A DNA stretch of 45,000 bases from Symbiodinium natans. Its lineage: Eukaryota; Sar; Dinophyceae; Suessiales; Symbiodiniaceae. Positions 28,790-41,012 of the stretch are shown here, piece after piece. The stretch spans positions 1-45,000 of the forward strand of contig CAJNDS010000723.1 of NCBI GenBank assembly GCA_905221605.1. Reading direction: 5' to 3'. Position 1 is the stretch's first letter, and the number at the start of each line of letters is the position of its first letter. Both the position numbers and the translations under genes were made by a program. Below the pieces are notes generated by a model that saw nothing but the letters and a program-made list of their open reading frames with translations, did not search any database and was not told where the DNA came from.

Positions 28790-31700
28790 AACGGCATAAC
28801 AACACGCAACATCATTCAAAACGAAGCACTGACGAACAACAACCAACAACAAACCAACACACAAAGCAACAAACGACAAGGTGCTTGCTTCCAAAATGCG
28901 GTCCACTGAGGTGTTGCACCGGCTGGCATCCATGGTACAGGCCATGGAGGACTGTTCGTGTAAGGCAGGGACCCATACATCTTTCATCGAGACACCGTTG
29001 GAAGCCAGGACTGGAGGGAAGACGACGAGGCAAGCTGACGACTGACTTCATGGATTTTGGTTGGTGGATTTTGGGTTCGATGTGTCGGTGTTGCTCGGCC
29101 TTTGTTGTCCATGAACATGAGCGAAGCTGAGAAACGACAACGCCAGGATTGGGCCGGCGCGCTTCCGGGGTACGTGAGTGCCTCGGTGCCTCGTTCAAAG
29201 TTCGCTTGGCGACTGCCTAGCAGCCTTAGGCAAAACAAGGTAGCTACGCTTCCTGTGACTCCTGTGGACGTGCGTGAGCAGAATACGCAGAATGTTTGCG
29301 AAACTCGGCTTCTGGCTCACTTCTAGGAGGTCCGCATCCCTGAGACGCCCAACGAAAGCCGGTCCTTAAGCGAAACGCTGTGCTTTCTAAAGCTGTGCTT
29401 TCTAAACGTTACGTGTTGGTCTCTTGCACTCAACGGTGAATGACTTCTGTATATCATGAAGATCAATACAACTGTAAATATCACGTGCTTCGCGGTTTCC
29501 ACACGTAATTTGCCCCCCTCCCCCCCGCCCCTTTACAAGGCACTCAGGCCATCCATGAGACGCCTTTGGCAACAGCAACTTGCTTTGCTGTTGGATCATG
29601 ATTGTGGCAATCTCTGGCCTCTGGAATGATAGCAATTGCCATGCGGAGTCGCGCAGACGGTTCCTGGCAATCGCTTAATTATCTGGGTTTCAGTCCTAAC
29701 CTCAACTTGTGGGCGAATAGGTTCTGCTTGAGCCGATGCAACCTTGCAGCCCACAGCCACATGTTTCACATGCCCTGCGGTTGCTGCACGACACTATGCC
29801 ATCACGCGTGCGCACATGCCCACAAGCCAACGCCCTCAAACACCCGGCCCACCCTGGCTTTGCAGAGTCCATGAATATCATACCATTTTGCACGGGTCTC
29901 GAAATCCTAAAGGACACTTCATTCCTTCACCATGGTCCTCGAATGGACCCGTCATTCAATTGTCATGTGCCACGACAGGGCACTCGTCGGCTTGGAATTA
30001 TGTTCATCGGATGCCATAGTTCCTGTGCCGCATGTACTCCTGCAACATGTCGCTGCGCACCCAGTCAGCATACCATCGGAGGGTTCGCATCCCAGCCTTC
30101 AAGTTTGCCCACTCGCCTCATGGAATGCTGAACCCTTCAACCTGCGAAAGAAAATGTGAAGACTTTCGCGAGGAAGACGCGGATGTCACTGCGTTATCCA
30201 ACCTGGAAGCCTGTCACTGAGCTGCTTGTTGAGCAGTGCCCATGTGTCCGCATACGCGTGTGGGAATTCGCAGCAGAGGCGCGGTTGGACTTGGAAGTGG
30301 GGCAGGACGACTACAACAGCACCACCTTCACTGAGGTGGCGTGCTGTTCGGCTTCGCAATCATGAGTCATGTGCTTTGTCCGCTCCTGTAGCTATTAGAT
30401 TTGTCAGGCGGAGCCAGAGACGATCGAGGCGCTGGCCAGCACCTCAGCTCGTTCACACCGGCTTGGAGTCCCCGTGGCAATCAGCCGGTGTGTGTGTGTG
30501 GGTGGGTGGAACCGGAGTGCCGGTACAACAGGAGCGAACTTCATTGATTGCTTTCGTCAAGATTCGCTTTCCCAGAAGGTTGGCAATGCAAGAATTTCGC
30601 TAGGGCTGGTTTCTTCAAATTCAGCAGGGTCAAGCGGCTAGACATGAAACGAAGCACCGGTTTAGCATTGCATGGTATTGACTGCATATAGGGTCGGGGC
30701 TTGTCTCCCGTTGCTTCCCTTACAGAATGTGCGATGAGGTCGGGGCGGGGGTCTCTGAGGTCGTTAAGGGGAGAAGATGACTGTCTTGATGTCATGAGGC
30801 GTATTCCATGGCCGAAGCGGCAGCGGCCTTCGACAGAAGTCGAAGGCCTTGCACAATCCAGTTGCTTTAGTGATGAGGACTGGAAATGGAAGGAATGGAC
30901 AACTAAGCATCTGTAAACAAACTCGGAGACGCTGAGTAAAGTACAGTTGTTGCTTTTGCTTTGCAGCCGTGGCAGCTGTTCTTTGGTTTATCAAATGCCC
31001 GCACAGGGCACTTGACCCGCCGACCGAAGTGGCGGGGGCCTCAGCCTCAGGTTTCCTTCGTGCACTTGGCCAATGTTTTGCACCGGGAGGTTCGGGAAGC
31101 TAATGTCAGAAAAAACGGAGAAACTGAAGCAGGATTGACGAGGAAAGCCCGCCGTGCTGGTAGCCGCAGGGGCCTTGCTGAAACGACAACCATCCACTCG
31201 ATTCTCTGCGAAGCATGCTGCATGTCTTGCCGACTTGCAGAGGTCACGGGGAGACATGGGCGGAATGTGGGAACCCAGCACGTCTACTTTTGCACTAAGT
31301 CGGCATACCTACCTGGAGCCTCCCTGTTCTGACCCGGCCCTATTTATCCACCTGTATTGTCTTTTGCAATACTTAGAATCATGTCACAGGTGCAGCAAAT
31401 GTAATCAAAAGACTCTTTCGCTGGACGGTAGATGTCTGCACTGCTCAGACAGCTTGCAGCGTCCCGCTTAGAGTATCTTGAAGGATGTTGGGGATGGCTA
31501 GTTGAAGTTGGATTGAAGCATGGTGCAGGAGTTGTGCTCTGAAGCATGAGTGAAGCTGTCCCTTCGCTGCGCGAATCATCGTTGCACGAATCCGCCGTCC
31601 AGTGAGTGTTTTTTGGTGCACGAAGCGGCTATTCTTCTAGTGCACGAATTGGTCGCGAACCATTGTGGAACACAATCGACATGTAAATCTATGTGAATAT

Positions 31701-32460
31701 GCGTAGTGTGTTTAAAAAGCGGGAATATACAACAGTAAAGAGCGCGATACAGTGCAATACGATGCAAATCCACCAGCCTTAAGCCCGAAGCACCCTGAAA
31801 CCTGAACTCCAAATCCCTACAATCGGGCATGAAATCAACATCTTGGCAGTGTTGCAAGGAAGTGCTGCCCATGTTGCTCGGGCGTGGCGACTGTTCTGCG
31901 AAGCCAGAGGCAGGGATCACGAATCGCTTTGTAGAGTTCGGATGGGCTCTCTGAAGTCACTGTCTGCACGAGCGCAAGCACAGCAGGCCTGGCATGAGGC
32001 GTAGGCGAAACCCTATAGCCCCAAACCTCCCTCATTGAACCCACAACCGCGATGCTGGTCCCCACCACACACACGGATCGCTGCATCATCGAGGATCTGC
32101 GGGTTGGGTGTCCAGAGGCACCCGGACCGTGTTTTCTCGAGCTCAATCGGAGACCAGGTCAGCCCATTTGACTGTAAACTCTGTAGACTGTTAGCTCTGA
32201 GTTTTGAGTTGCAGGCGCGCTGCATGGACAGATATGCACAGGGTCTGATCCAAGCTTTAGAGCATTCTGAGACCTGCCAGGGGACGATGAGACGCGCCCG
32301 TGCCTAAAAGGCGGCCCCTGAGATCCCGCTTCGGCGGTTGCACTCGGGGCCACTGTTGTGCTGTTCTCTGTCGTTCGCGTTCGCGGCTGCTGTCCGGCTG
32401 TCTGGTGTGCTTCGATGTGCTTCGACTCTCCCTGTTTCGTCCGGCCTTGCTCATCCCTCA
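28790..32460. other. Long intergenic stretch without supported gene
   Basis: I looked for conserved domains in all listed frames and found none. A C-rich run lies at 29514-29532. A block at 32318-32351 resembles one at 44234-44271. Confidence 0.5.
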
Positions 32461-32464
32461 GGGT

Positions 32465-32540
32465 TCCTTCCTTCCTTCCTTCCCGCCCTCGCTCCCTCCC
32501 TCCCTCCCTCCCCCCCTCCCTCCCCCTCCCCCCCCCCCAC
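32465..32540. repeat. Pyrimidine-rich CTTC/CCCT tract
   Basis: TTCC units pass into CTCC units and end in a C9 run. Confidence 0.9.
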
Positions 32541-32819
32541 GATTCACTCATGGAAGCAGTCGTGGGAAATTAGTAAACATTTCGGGCAAGATCATCGGGG
32601 AACTGGACTTTTGCAACTAGCACCAGCGACTGACGGACACATGTCCAAACACACGCAGTCAACTTGCAGCTTTCAAGAAGAACGCGGAGAAACACGAACC
32701 GACAATGCAAGATCTCACACTTGATCGCGAGCAGGGTGAGCTGAGCAAAGCATCCTAACTTTCGCCTCTTACCTTAAATTTGTTTTGTCTTTACGAGGCA
32801 ATAACTACGCATTTTTCAG

Positions 32820-33480
32820 TGTGCTCATGCGAATTGTGCTTTTCAGAATCAAATAGTATACAAGTTGTCTTTTTTAGTGCTTCAGAATTATTTTTTGTTC
32901 GTTGTTATGTAAGTAGAACCGCTTCGCTCCTATTTCAACTGTGTTTAGTGCATATTTTGGTTGTACTCAAGTGTAGTAGACCTTATTCAGCCACTACTTG
33001 GTGCTCTGGTAGCTAAATTCGCATAGATAATATTTGCATACTTGTCTTGAGAAAAGGCATTTTTTGCTTAGAATTGTTTGCTTAAACAGTGACTCCTACT
33101 CGTCAGGGGCACCCCAAAACCCTACAATCCAAGCTTCACCAGAGATTCTCCTGAAAAGCTTGCGCTTTTGGATGTTGTTTTGCATTTGTGAATTTGCTTG
33201 TATGGCCTTCACGAAGTACATTTCTAGGATTATTGTGCATTTTATTTTTAAGGCTGGGTTATGCAGATTGTGCTTTTCAGACATAGTATATAAGTGGTCT
33301 TTATTGAATACTTCAGAAATCTTTGCTTCATTGTTATGTAAGTAGAACCGCTTCTATTCCCGTTAGTGTTTATTTGTATTTTGGTTGAGCCTGATCCTTT
33401 AAATCGCATTCACTTGAGTCAACGTGGGCTATTTGCTTAATAATTACTCAAGCCTTTAAATTTCGCATAGAATGATTATT
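32820..33480. repeat. Diverged tandem duplication in an AT-richer block
   Basis: 32820-33060 and 33257-33480 share in the same order GATTGTGCTTTTCAG (with one mismatch), ATAGTATA, TTATGTAAGTAGAACCGCTT, TATTTTGGTTG and TTCGCATAGA. The period is about 437 bp. The block 32760-33720 is clearly more AT-rich than its surroundings. Confidence 0.8.
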
Positions 33481-33972
33481 TCAAAAATAATAAATGTTTC
33501 ATGAATATATATATATATATGTATATAAACGTAGGGTATTTCAGTGGACTTTTCAGATAGTATTTGATTAACACCTTGCCTAGTACAAACACAGTTGTAT
33601 ACAGCATAAAAAAGGAAAAACACATTAGTTGCTCAACTAAACGCACAATTTGCATAGAAAAAACCACAGATCTGAAAGTATAAAGACAGCATTGTCCGCT
33701 TCAGATTCAAAATGTAGATTAATCCAAAGCTGGGTTATCGGCGTCTGATGTCCCAACAGCTGTCCTTCATTACCCGGTGATTAACTACGCGACTTTTGGG
33801 TTTTCGTTGTTCTTTTGCGTTAAAAAGGCCCCAAAAGGGTAGGTCGCTGGGAGGGGGGGGGGGGGTGCTGTATTGATTTCCCCCTTCTTCGGAAAAGAAA
33901 GCGTCTCGGATGCCTCACGCTCACCAGCCTTTCCGAAAAGACCAAAAACGCATAGGTCAATGGGCGGGGTAG

Positions 33973-34132
33973 CATATATATATATATATATGTATGTGTG
34001 TATGTATGTATGTATGTATGTATGTATGTATGTATGTATGTATGTGTATGTATGTATGTATGTATGTATGTATGTATGTATGTATGTATGTATGTATGTA
34101 TGTATGTATGTGTATATACATATATGTATATT
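33973..34132. repeat. TA then TATG microsatellite
   Basis: A TA run of about 19 bp, then about 30 TATG units with a few TGTG interruptions. The frames over it are low-complexity. Confidence 0.97.
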
Positions 34133-34139
34133 GAGGGTA

Positions 34140-36060
34140 TGTATATGTGTAGATATTATTCTGCACAGGCACATTGAAGTAGACACTGCTACAAATTGAA
34201 GAGCAGCTCTTGGATTTGTACTAGAAGCAGACGAAAACGGCATTTACATAGAAATGAGCTTCTTCGGAACCTCGGCACCTACCTGTCTCCTTCTCATCAC
34301 GTGTCTTTCCCGATTTAGCACGTTGTCGGTTCAACATGAATAGAACCGCTGTAACTTCCTTGGTCCGAGTATCATGTGTCCCGAAATGCCAAAGACTCTA
34401 GACTGTGTGAGTCCAGGACCAGAACCACCAAAATCCAAAGTCGAGGGCTGAGACCGGATGTCCCCGCCATCTGGAAACAGTACCATCATGAGCCTTTTCT
34501 ATTTTCCAAGCCACTAACAATCCACCCTCGGAACCCCAACGCAATGGCCCTTCTCGCCTAAGACTCCTAGTTTCTGTCTACACATCGGAATAATCTCCCA
34601 AGCCTGTTCTTTCGCCTTGCGTGTTCCACCCTATCCTGCCTTTTTCTCTCTTCAACATACCATATCACCCGTTTGCGTGCTTGCAACGCAGAATTCAACG
34701 AAACCTGTTGGGCATGGAGAAGGCCAAAGTGCTCGGAGCGATACCATCCCCCAGTTTTTTGCAGGATGCTTTTCGGGAGGCTCGCCACAAATTCGCCACA
34801 CCTTCGTGACATTTTTCGGCTGCCTGGCGATTACTTCCCTCTTCAGGCCCTCCTTCCCCATTCCCACTCATCCACTCTCATCCACTCTCATGACAACCGT
34901 ATGCTGGCTCACATTGTCTTCCTGTGGGCCCTAGCCGATATATCTGGCTGCCCGTGCGGCTCCGTGGCTTTACTGGCATCGTTTCACCATGTCGGCTTAT
35001 GGCTTCATGGCAGCTTTGCTTGGCCCCTTGGCGGCCCCTTGGCTTTCTGATTCCCGTGCCCTGTGGTTTTGTGGGCTAATGTGGAGCTTTTCCTTCTTGG
35101 CCTCGCCACTCCTTCTCGGCTGCCCGGCTTGGGGACTTAGTGGCTGCTGAGCCAGTCGCAGGCCTAGCTTCGTGATTGCCTTTGAGGGCATGGCGTCGCA
35201 TGTTTGCAGCCCCAAACAGGTGCACATACACCACCTGTGTGACCATGTGGCCTTCCGAGGCTGGCAAGACACACTCGAACTATTTGAGGCGGGGAAACTA
35301 TGACACCAAGATGAGGATGTGCTTTCGAACCCAATCCCCCATCTCCGCTCGAAAAGAGAGGGCTGTGCTCTAATGCTGCCCCCCCCCCCCCCCCGTTTCG
35401 GCCAGGGCCACTGTTTCAAGCCTGGCCAAAGAGCGCTCCAAGAAGCCCCGGCCACAGCTTGGGCGTTGCTGCCAAGATTTGAGGCTGCCTTTGGCAATTT
35501 GGATCCCTCCAGCCCAGGATTACAAAGGCGTTGTGGATTTCTCACAACACGGGTTAGATCTAATTTGCCACTTGCCCTCAGGCTCAAGCCACCGTCCTCG
35601 CGCCCGTGGTGCTTCTGAGGCTAGCATCCCGATGCCCACCCTTCTTCTGGCTTACTAAGTGGTTGCCAGTACCCATCATGTTCTCCCAATACTGGGAATC
35701 AGCGAAATCCACCTTCCCAAAGGATGTCAAACGACGATGGCGACTTAGATGGCATGTTTCGCTAGCAGCACGAGACCACTCTGTTGACTCAGTGCGAAGA
35801 GTGAAGTGGGCTGTCCATATCTCCGAGGACTGTCGCAAGTCTAGAGACTAGCTCACATGTGCCAGTGCTGGTCCGCCGAGCTCATGCGTTGCGCTAGGAC
35901 TGCTAGGAGATACATCGCTAGCTGTGCGGGTTGTTGTCAGACGGCCCTGGACACTGCAATCTTGCTGAGCATTGGCGAGCCACGTCCAGTATGGCATTGC
36001 TCCAAGAGGTGTGCTTCGAAGCTCACCCCTTCGACAACTATTTCGTATGTAAAGAGAGGT
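34140..36060. other. Intergenic stretch without supported gene
   Basis: The longest frame (minus strand, 34997-35587) has no recognisable motif. A plus-strand hydrophobic frame at about 34997-35155 ends without a supported start. There is a C14 run near 35380. Confidence 0.4.
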
Positions 36061-36065
36061 GCCTG

Positions 36066-38500
36066 AGAACTAGAGTTGGGTACCGAGAAGTAGAGTTAGG
36101 GTACGTTAGGGTTACACATCTTAGTTCCAGCAAGCGTGCACACAATAACCGAGAGTTTGTGTTGGCCCAAGGGTCTAAGAAGTGTCGGCTAGGCCGGTTG
36201 GGGTTCTTCGGGCTTGGCGGCATCTGCCGCTCTAGTCCCACCTGCAGCTGCTGGCGCACCCATGTGTTTAGGTCCAGGGTTTTGAAGCGATCTTCTTTGT
36301 CGAGGGTTGCGGGCGCCCTAAACCCTAAAGCCCCTGTTTGGGTTTATGTAAGGATTTATGGTTTTGGGCTTATATACAGTTCAGGGGTTTGCTTAAGGTT
36401 TTTGGCTTATAGAACTCGAGATAACTCGAGCCGTGGCTTAAACCCCAAAACCACACGGACTTCGGCCTCCTCCAAAGCACCAAAGATTTGAATCTACTGA
36501 AGCTCTCGCACTCACCCCAAATTCCTCAACCCCGAAAAACCCACGGTGTAGGTTTAGGGTAGAGGGTCTGGGGCTTGGGGTCGTTTCGACTCTCACACGA
36601 GCGCACGCCTTGCCAGATGTCATCTTGGGGTCAGATTCGGGACCTGCCTGGAGGGTTCGAGTTCGGGCGTGGCTTGGAGCGATTGGTGGTGTTGGCTTTG
36701 GGGTTGGAGGATATTAGGGCTTAAGCTGAGCCGTTCTGAATCGCCTAAACCGCTTGAGCCCGGGCCTCAAACCCAAAACCCAAAACTTCTCAAATTGTGG
36801 ATACGAGAAGTGAGATTGGGAACGCAGGGCATTAGACTTTCGAGGGCGCTTGCTTCAAGCCTTAGGCCCTCAGGGTTTCAGGCTTAGGGGTCTAGGGGTA
36901 GGGTTTAACGGGTTCAAACCAGCACGAACTCCACAAACGCAGTCCCTGCGTAGGGGCCGCGTCGCGGCCACGATTGGCTTCCTTGGACTTCGGAAAGGCG
37001 AGCCTGCGGGCCTTCGGGCTTGTAGGGCCCTTTTTGGCTTTGTAGCGGGGCTCGGGTGTCTTTGAAGTTTCGGGGCTATAAGGCCTTGAGCGGGGGCTGG
37101 GCTTTGAGCTCTCTTAAGGCTTCCCGTTTTCAAGTCGAGGGGTCTCAACATGAGCCAGCCGGCCATGTTTCCAGCCACCTTTCGAAACGACATGCACGCG
37201 ATACATATATGCAGTCTCAACACGCACGTGTTTTGAAGTACATGCACGCGTGCACGCATCATTGTCGAAACTGTGCTTGGGTGCTAAAACCAACTTCAAA
37301 ACACGTGCGTGTTGAGACTGCATATATGTATCGCGTGCATGTCGTTTCGAAAGGTGGCTGGAAACATGGCCGGCTGGCTCATGTTGAGACCCCTCGACTT
37401 GAAAACGGGAAGCCTTAAGAGAGCTCAAAGCCCAGCCCCCGCTCAAGGTCTTATAGCCCCGAAACTTCAAAGACACCCGAGCCCCGCTACAAAAGCCAAA
37501 AAGGGCCCTACAAGCCCGAAGGCCCGCAGGCTCGCCTTTCCGAAGTCCAAGGAAGCCAATCGTGGCCGCGACGCGGCCCCTACGCAGGGACTGCGTTTGT
37601 GGAGTTCGTGCTGGTTTGAACCCGTTAAACCCTACCCCTAGACCCCTAAGCCTGAAACCCTGAGGGCCTAAGGCTTGAAGCAAGCGCCCTCGAAAGTCTA
37701 ATGCCCTGCGTTCCCAATCTCACTTCTCGTATCCACAATTTGAGAAGTTTTGGGTTTTGGGTTTGAGGCCCGGGCTCAAGCGGTTTAGGCGATTCAGAAC
37801 GGCTCAGCTTAAGCCCTAATATCCTCCAACCCCAAAGCCAACACCACCAATCGCTCCAAGCCACGCCCGAACTCGAACCCTCCAGGCAGGTCCCGAATCT
37901 GACCCCAAGATGACATCTGGCAAGGCGTGCGCTCGTGTGAGAGTCGAAACGACCCCAAGCCCCAGACCCTCTACCCTAAACCTACACCGTGGGTTTTTCG
38001 GGGTTGAGGAATTTGGGGTGAGTGCGAGAGCTTCAGTAGATTCAAATCTTTGGTGCTTTGGAGGAGGCCGAAGTCCGTGTGGTTTTGGGGTTTAAGCCAC
38101 GGCTCGAGTTATCTCGAGTTCTATAAGCCAAAAACCTTAAGCAAACCCCTGAACTGTATATAAGCCCAAAACCACAAATCCTTACATAAACCCAAACAGG
38201 GGCTTTAGGGTTTAGGGCGCCCGCAACCCTCGACAAAGAAGATCGCTTCAAAACCCTGGACCGAAACACATGGGTGCGCCAGCAGCTGCAGGTGGGACTA
38301 GAGCGGCAGATGCCGCCAAGCCCGAAGAACCCCAACCCTAGCCGACACTTCTTAGACCCTTGGGCCAACGCAAACTCTCCAAATCGAAAGTAGTTTCGAG
38401 TCGCTTTGCTAGCCTCCTGAGTACATACCGCAAGTTTCAAACCCTGGGCCTTAGTTTACTGGAACCGGTATGTTGAACCCTAATACCCAACTCTAGTTCG
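36066..38500. repeat. Giant palindrome with arms of about 1.09 kb
   Basis: The left arm 36151-37239 is the reverse complement of the right arm 37293-38379. By eye only a handful of differences appear: a three-base CCG indel near 36188, a one-base T indel near 37041, and single changes near 36271, 36359 and 37084. The spacer is 53 bp. Outside the arms a further block, GAACTAGAGTTGGGTA, is found at 36068 and inverted at about 38480, so the symmetry extends outward with divergence. The arms contain short TTTAGGG-like words. The same frames appear mirrored on both strands, and none has a protein motif. Confidence 0.95.
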
Positions 38501-38829
38501 CAGGGACCATGTGGAAGTTCGCAGCAACTTTCTGATGCCGCACAGCTTGTTTCCTGCGGTGGCAAGCTCAATCTACCCTTGAGATTGGGCTTCCATATCT
38601 AAGCCATCAGGATGTTTCAAGGGCAGTTGCTCCGCCTTCGTGCCGACCTGGACTGCTTGCAGCAGCTTAATCGAGCTTGCTTCAATATGGTGCTGCAGTG
38701 CTTTTGTCTTCTCTAAGTGGCAATTGAGTGAGTGAGTGAGTGAGTATGCGACATGGCGCCCGACACCAACTTCCCTGGGAAATAAAGAAATAAGAACTAT
38801 TGGTCAGTTAAGTGGGGTGTAGCGCGCCG
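38501..38829. other. Intergenic stretch
   Basis: It contains a short GTGA microsatellite at 38725-38746 and nothing else that I can support. Confidence 0.5.
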
Positions 38830-39475
38830 GGGGGCTTCCCCCAAGAAGCAATGTTCTGGGTGCTGCTATTAAAAAAACCGGGGGTTTCTGGACGGTGCGT
38901 GCCCCAAGCAAATGTTAGGGTTTCCGGACGGTGCAAAAAAGCAAATGGCTCGGTGCCAACGCAAGTGGTAGGGGCTGTGCCAAAACCAAACGAAAAACAG
39001 AGCTGGGCGGCGCAACAGGCAGTGTTCTGGGTGGTGCTTTAAGAAATGAAGGGGGTTTCTGGACGGTGCAAAAGGCAACTGGCCCGGTGCTACAAGCAAA
39101 TGGTAGGGCTGCTCTTTAAGCAAGTGGAAGAACGGGCTGGGAGGTGCAACAAGCAATGTTCTGGGTGGTGCCATGAGAATGAAGGGGGTTTCTGGAGGTG
39201 CAGAAGGCAAATGGTACGGTGCTAGAAGCAAATGGAAACAAGAGCTGGCCGGTGCACCAAGCAAAGTTCTGGGCGGTGCTTTAAGAATTGAAGGGGGCTT
39301 CTGGCCGGTGCAAAAAGCAAATGGCTTGGTGCTATAAGCAAACGGTAGGTCGTGCTGCAAGCACAGGGAACGAAGAGCTGGGCGGTGCAACAAGAAATGT
39401 TCTGGGTGGTGCTACAAGAAATGAAGGGGGTGTCTGGACGGTGCAAAAAGCGAATGGCCCAGTGCTATGAGGTGC
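38830..39475 (-). repeat. Diverged minisatellite of the same family as 20844-22044, inverted
   Basis: On the minus strand the repeated words are CATTTGCTTGTAGCACC, GCACCRCCCAG and CTTCATTTCTTAAAGCACC. These match the 31-bp unit elsewhere in the window. Subunits are combined into a longer irregular period of about 108-169 bp, seen from the spacing of TTTCTGGACGGTGC at about 38885, 39055, 39188, 39297 and 39430. Confidence 0.8.
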
Positions 39476-40139
39476 CCACCCAACCCACCCTGGGGGGTCC
39501 GATCTGCCGTAGGTGGATCAGCCTGCCAGCTGCGGCGTGGGATCTGTCCATCACCGGAAAAGAATGCATACGAGTGCCAGCTTGAGAATAGTAGGGTCGG
39601 CTATTTATTCTTTCCCCCCCACTCCATGAATGAACGATTGGATCGTTGGGAGAAGCATGCACGTGAATGCTATATGTGATGCCATTCCACGGATGGGGGA
39701 CTGTGGGGAGGTGGAGGGCTAGAAGAGAGAGCTAGTGCACTGCCGTCGGCCACGTGTGTCGCAGTGCTTTCGGTCATGGCGAATTGTCCTCTGATCCGTC
39801 AGGCTGGTGACAAGCTTTAACTTGCAGCTGGACGCAGCACGGCTCAAAGCGTTGCTAGTCACTACTGGTTACCCAGCCTTCAGCCTAAGACATCCTGTTG
39901 CCATGGCACAGCTGGATGCTCCGAAGCCCACAGATGGCCTCAAGGCCTTTTTTCTTGCAGGGCGTATCGTTTCTTCCACTGCTCGAGTCGAGCCGGATCT
40001 GGTGACTTTGAGCTAGGACTGCGTGAAGAGCGTGAGAGTGCGAGAGAGTGCGAGAGTGCGAGAGCGCGAGAGCGAGAGAGAGAGAGAGAGCTTGAGAGAC
40101 AGAGACATGAGTTAGACCGCTACGCGCATCTTTCTGCAA
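39476..40139. other. Intergenic stretch with a GA-rich tract
   Basis: 40023-40095 is a GAGA/GAGTGC microsatellite. No gene is supported. Confidence 0.5.
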
Positions 40140-40140
40140 A

Positions 40141-40410
40141 ATGCAGGCGCTTGTGCAAGAACATCTGCAAAGTCTGCTCAGCCCATTCGCGCAGCAGCTC
40201 AAGGACATGCAGGGCGAGATCGAGGCCAGGCTGCTGAAACTTGAGCGGTTGCGTTGCTTTGTGGTGCTCATTCTCCTGCTCATTCTGGTCCTTCCTGTGG
40301 CCCCCATGGCCGATGGCTCTCAGGCAATCAAGGACTTTTCGCGTCGCGAGTCCGAATACCTGAAGAACACGGACAAGCTGGTGAAGCAGCTTGGCAAGAG
40401 TTCGCGCTAG
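40141..40410 (+). CDS. Possible small single-pass membrane protein (89 aa)
   Basis: The ATG at 40141 opens an 89-codon frame ending in TAG. Codons are strongly G/C-ending, which supports coding. Residues 1-38 form a charged amphipathic helix (EIEARLLKLERLR). Residues 39-57 are a hydrophobic segment (CFVVLILLLILVLPVAPM). The remainder is charged (DFSRRESEYLKNTDKLVKQL). This looks like a small helical protein with one central membrane span. I recognise no family. It may be complete or the end of a longer spliced gene. It begins right after a GA-rich tract, so the true 5' part may lie elsewhere. Confidence 0.4.
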   Translation: MQALVQEHLQSLLSPFAQQLKDMQGEIEARLLKLERLRCFVVLILLLILVLPVAPMADGSQAIKDFSRRESEYLKNTDKLVKQLGKSSR

Positions 40411-40832
40411 GGTCAACGGGTGATCATGGGAACAGTGTGCCTGGAAGCGCTAAGCAGCGTGTCTGTGCTGCTGCATGCAGCTGAAGGTCCACGCGAGAGA
40501 TGTGCGCCAAAGTTGATGCGAAACTGTGTGCCCTGCAGGCTGCTCAGAGGCGAGGCTATCATGGCGCTTGTGTGTGTAGTGTGGCGGTGTGAACATCAAG
40601 AACAATAGCGCGGCAGCAAAGAATGGAAAACTAAGTGAAAACAAAGAAACAGAACTCACTCATTTGTGCATACATGTTCCTCAGCGTCACGTTGCATCAT
40701 TTCCGATCTGATTTCGGCAGTTGTTACATGCCACGCCCGTTGCATCCACGCCTGAGGTCCAATGATTTTTCGAGCCACTGCTGCTCGAAAATTTCTGGCC
40801 GTGTCGGGCAAGCAAAGCGAGCCGCAGATGTA

Positions 40833-41012
40833 CCCAGGTTGCAATATTGCTGGAGTTCATGCTTGCAAATGGTGCGGTCTTCCATTCTCAAACAATCAAC
40901 ACCAAGGATACGCACCCGGCGTTCCAAAAGATTCAGCACACGGTCGCCAACCAGTTGGAAGACCCCCAGAAAAATGGCAGCTCAGCTGGACCTTCAGAGC
41001 ACTTTGACACGC
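40833..41012 (+). CDS. Possible coding exon, unrecognised
   Basis: After a CCAG acceptor-like site the frame reads VAILLEFMLANGAVFHSQTI and continues to GPSEHFDT with reasonable codon quality. The right border is uncertain and the family is not recognised. Confidence 0.25.

Noticed and set aside
34997-35587. 196-codon minus-strand frame
   Set aside because: No domain, composition resembles random GC-rich sequence, and a plus-strand hydrophobic frame competes with it.
36650-36680. tRNA-like B box (GGGTTCGAGTTCG)
   Set aside because: No A box at the right distance and no cloverleaf. The same sequence occurs in the other palindrome arm.
36669-37864. Pairs of identical proteins on opposite strands
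   Set aside because: They are the same sequence read from the two arms of the palindrome, and none has a motif.
36151-38379. Palindrome as a missed sequencing-adapter artefact
   Set aside because: Provisionally rejected: the spacer is not adapter-like, the arms differ at scattered sites, and older symmetry extends outside them. Read mapping is still needed.
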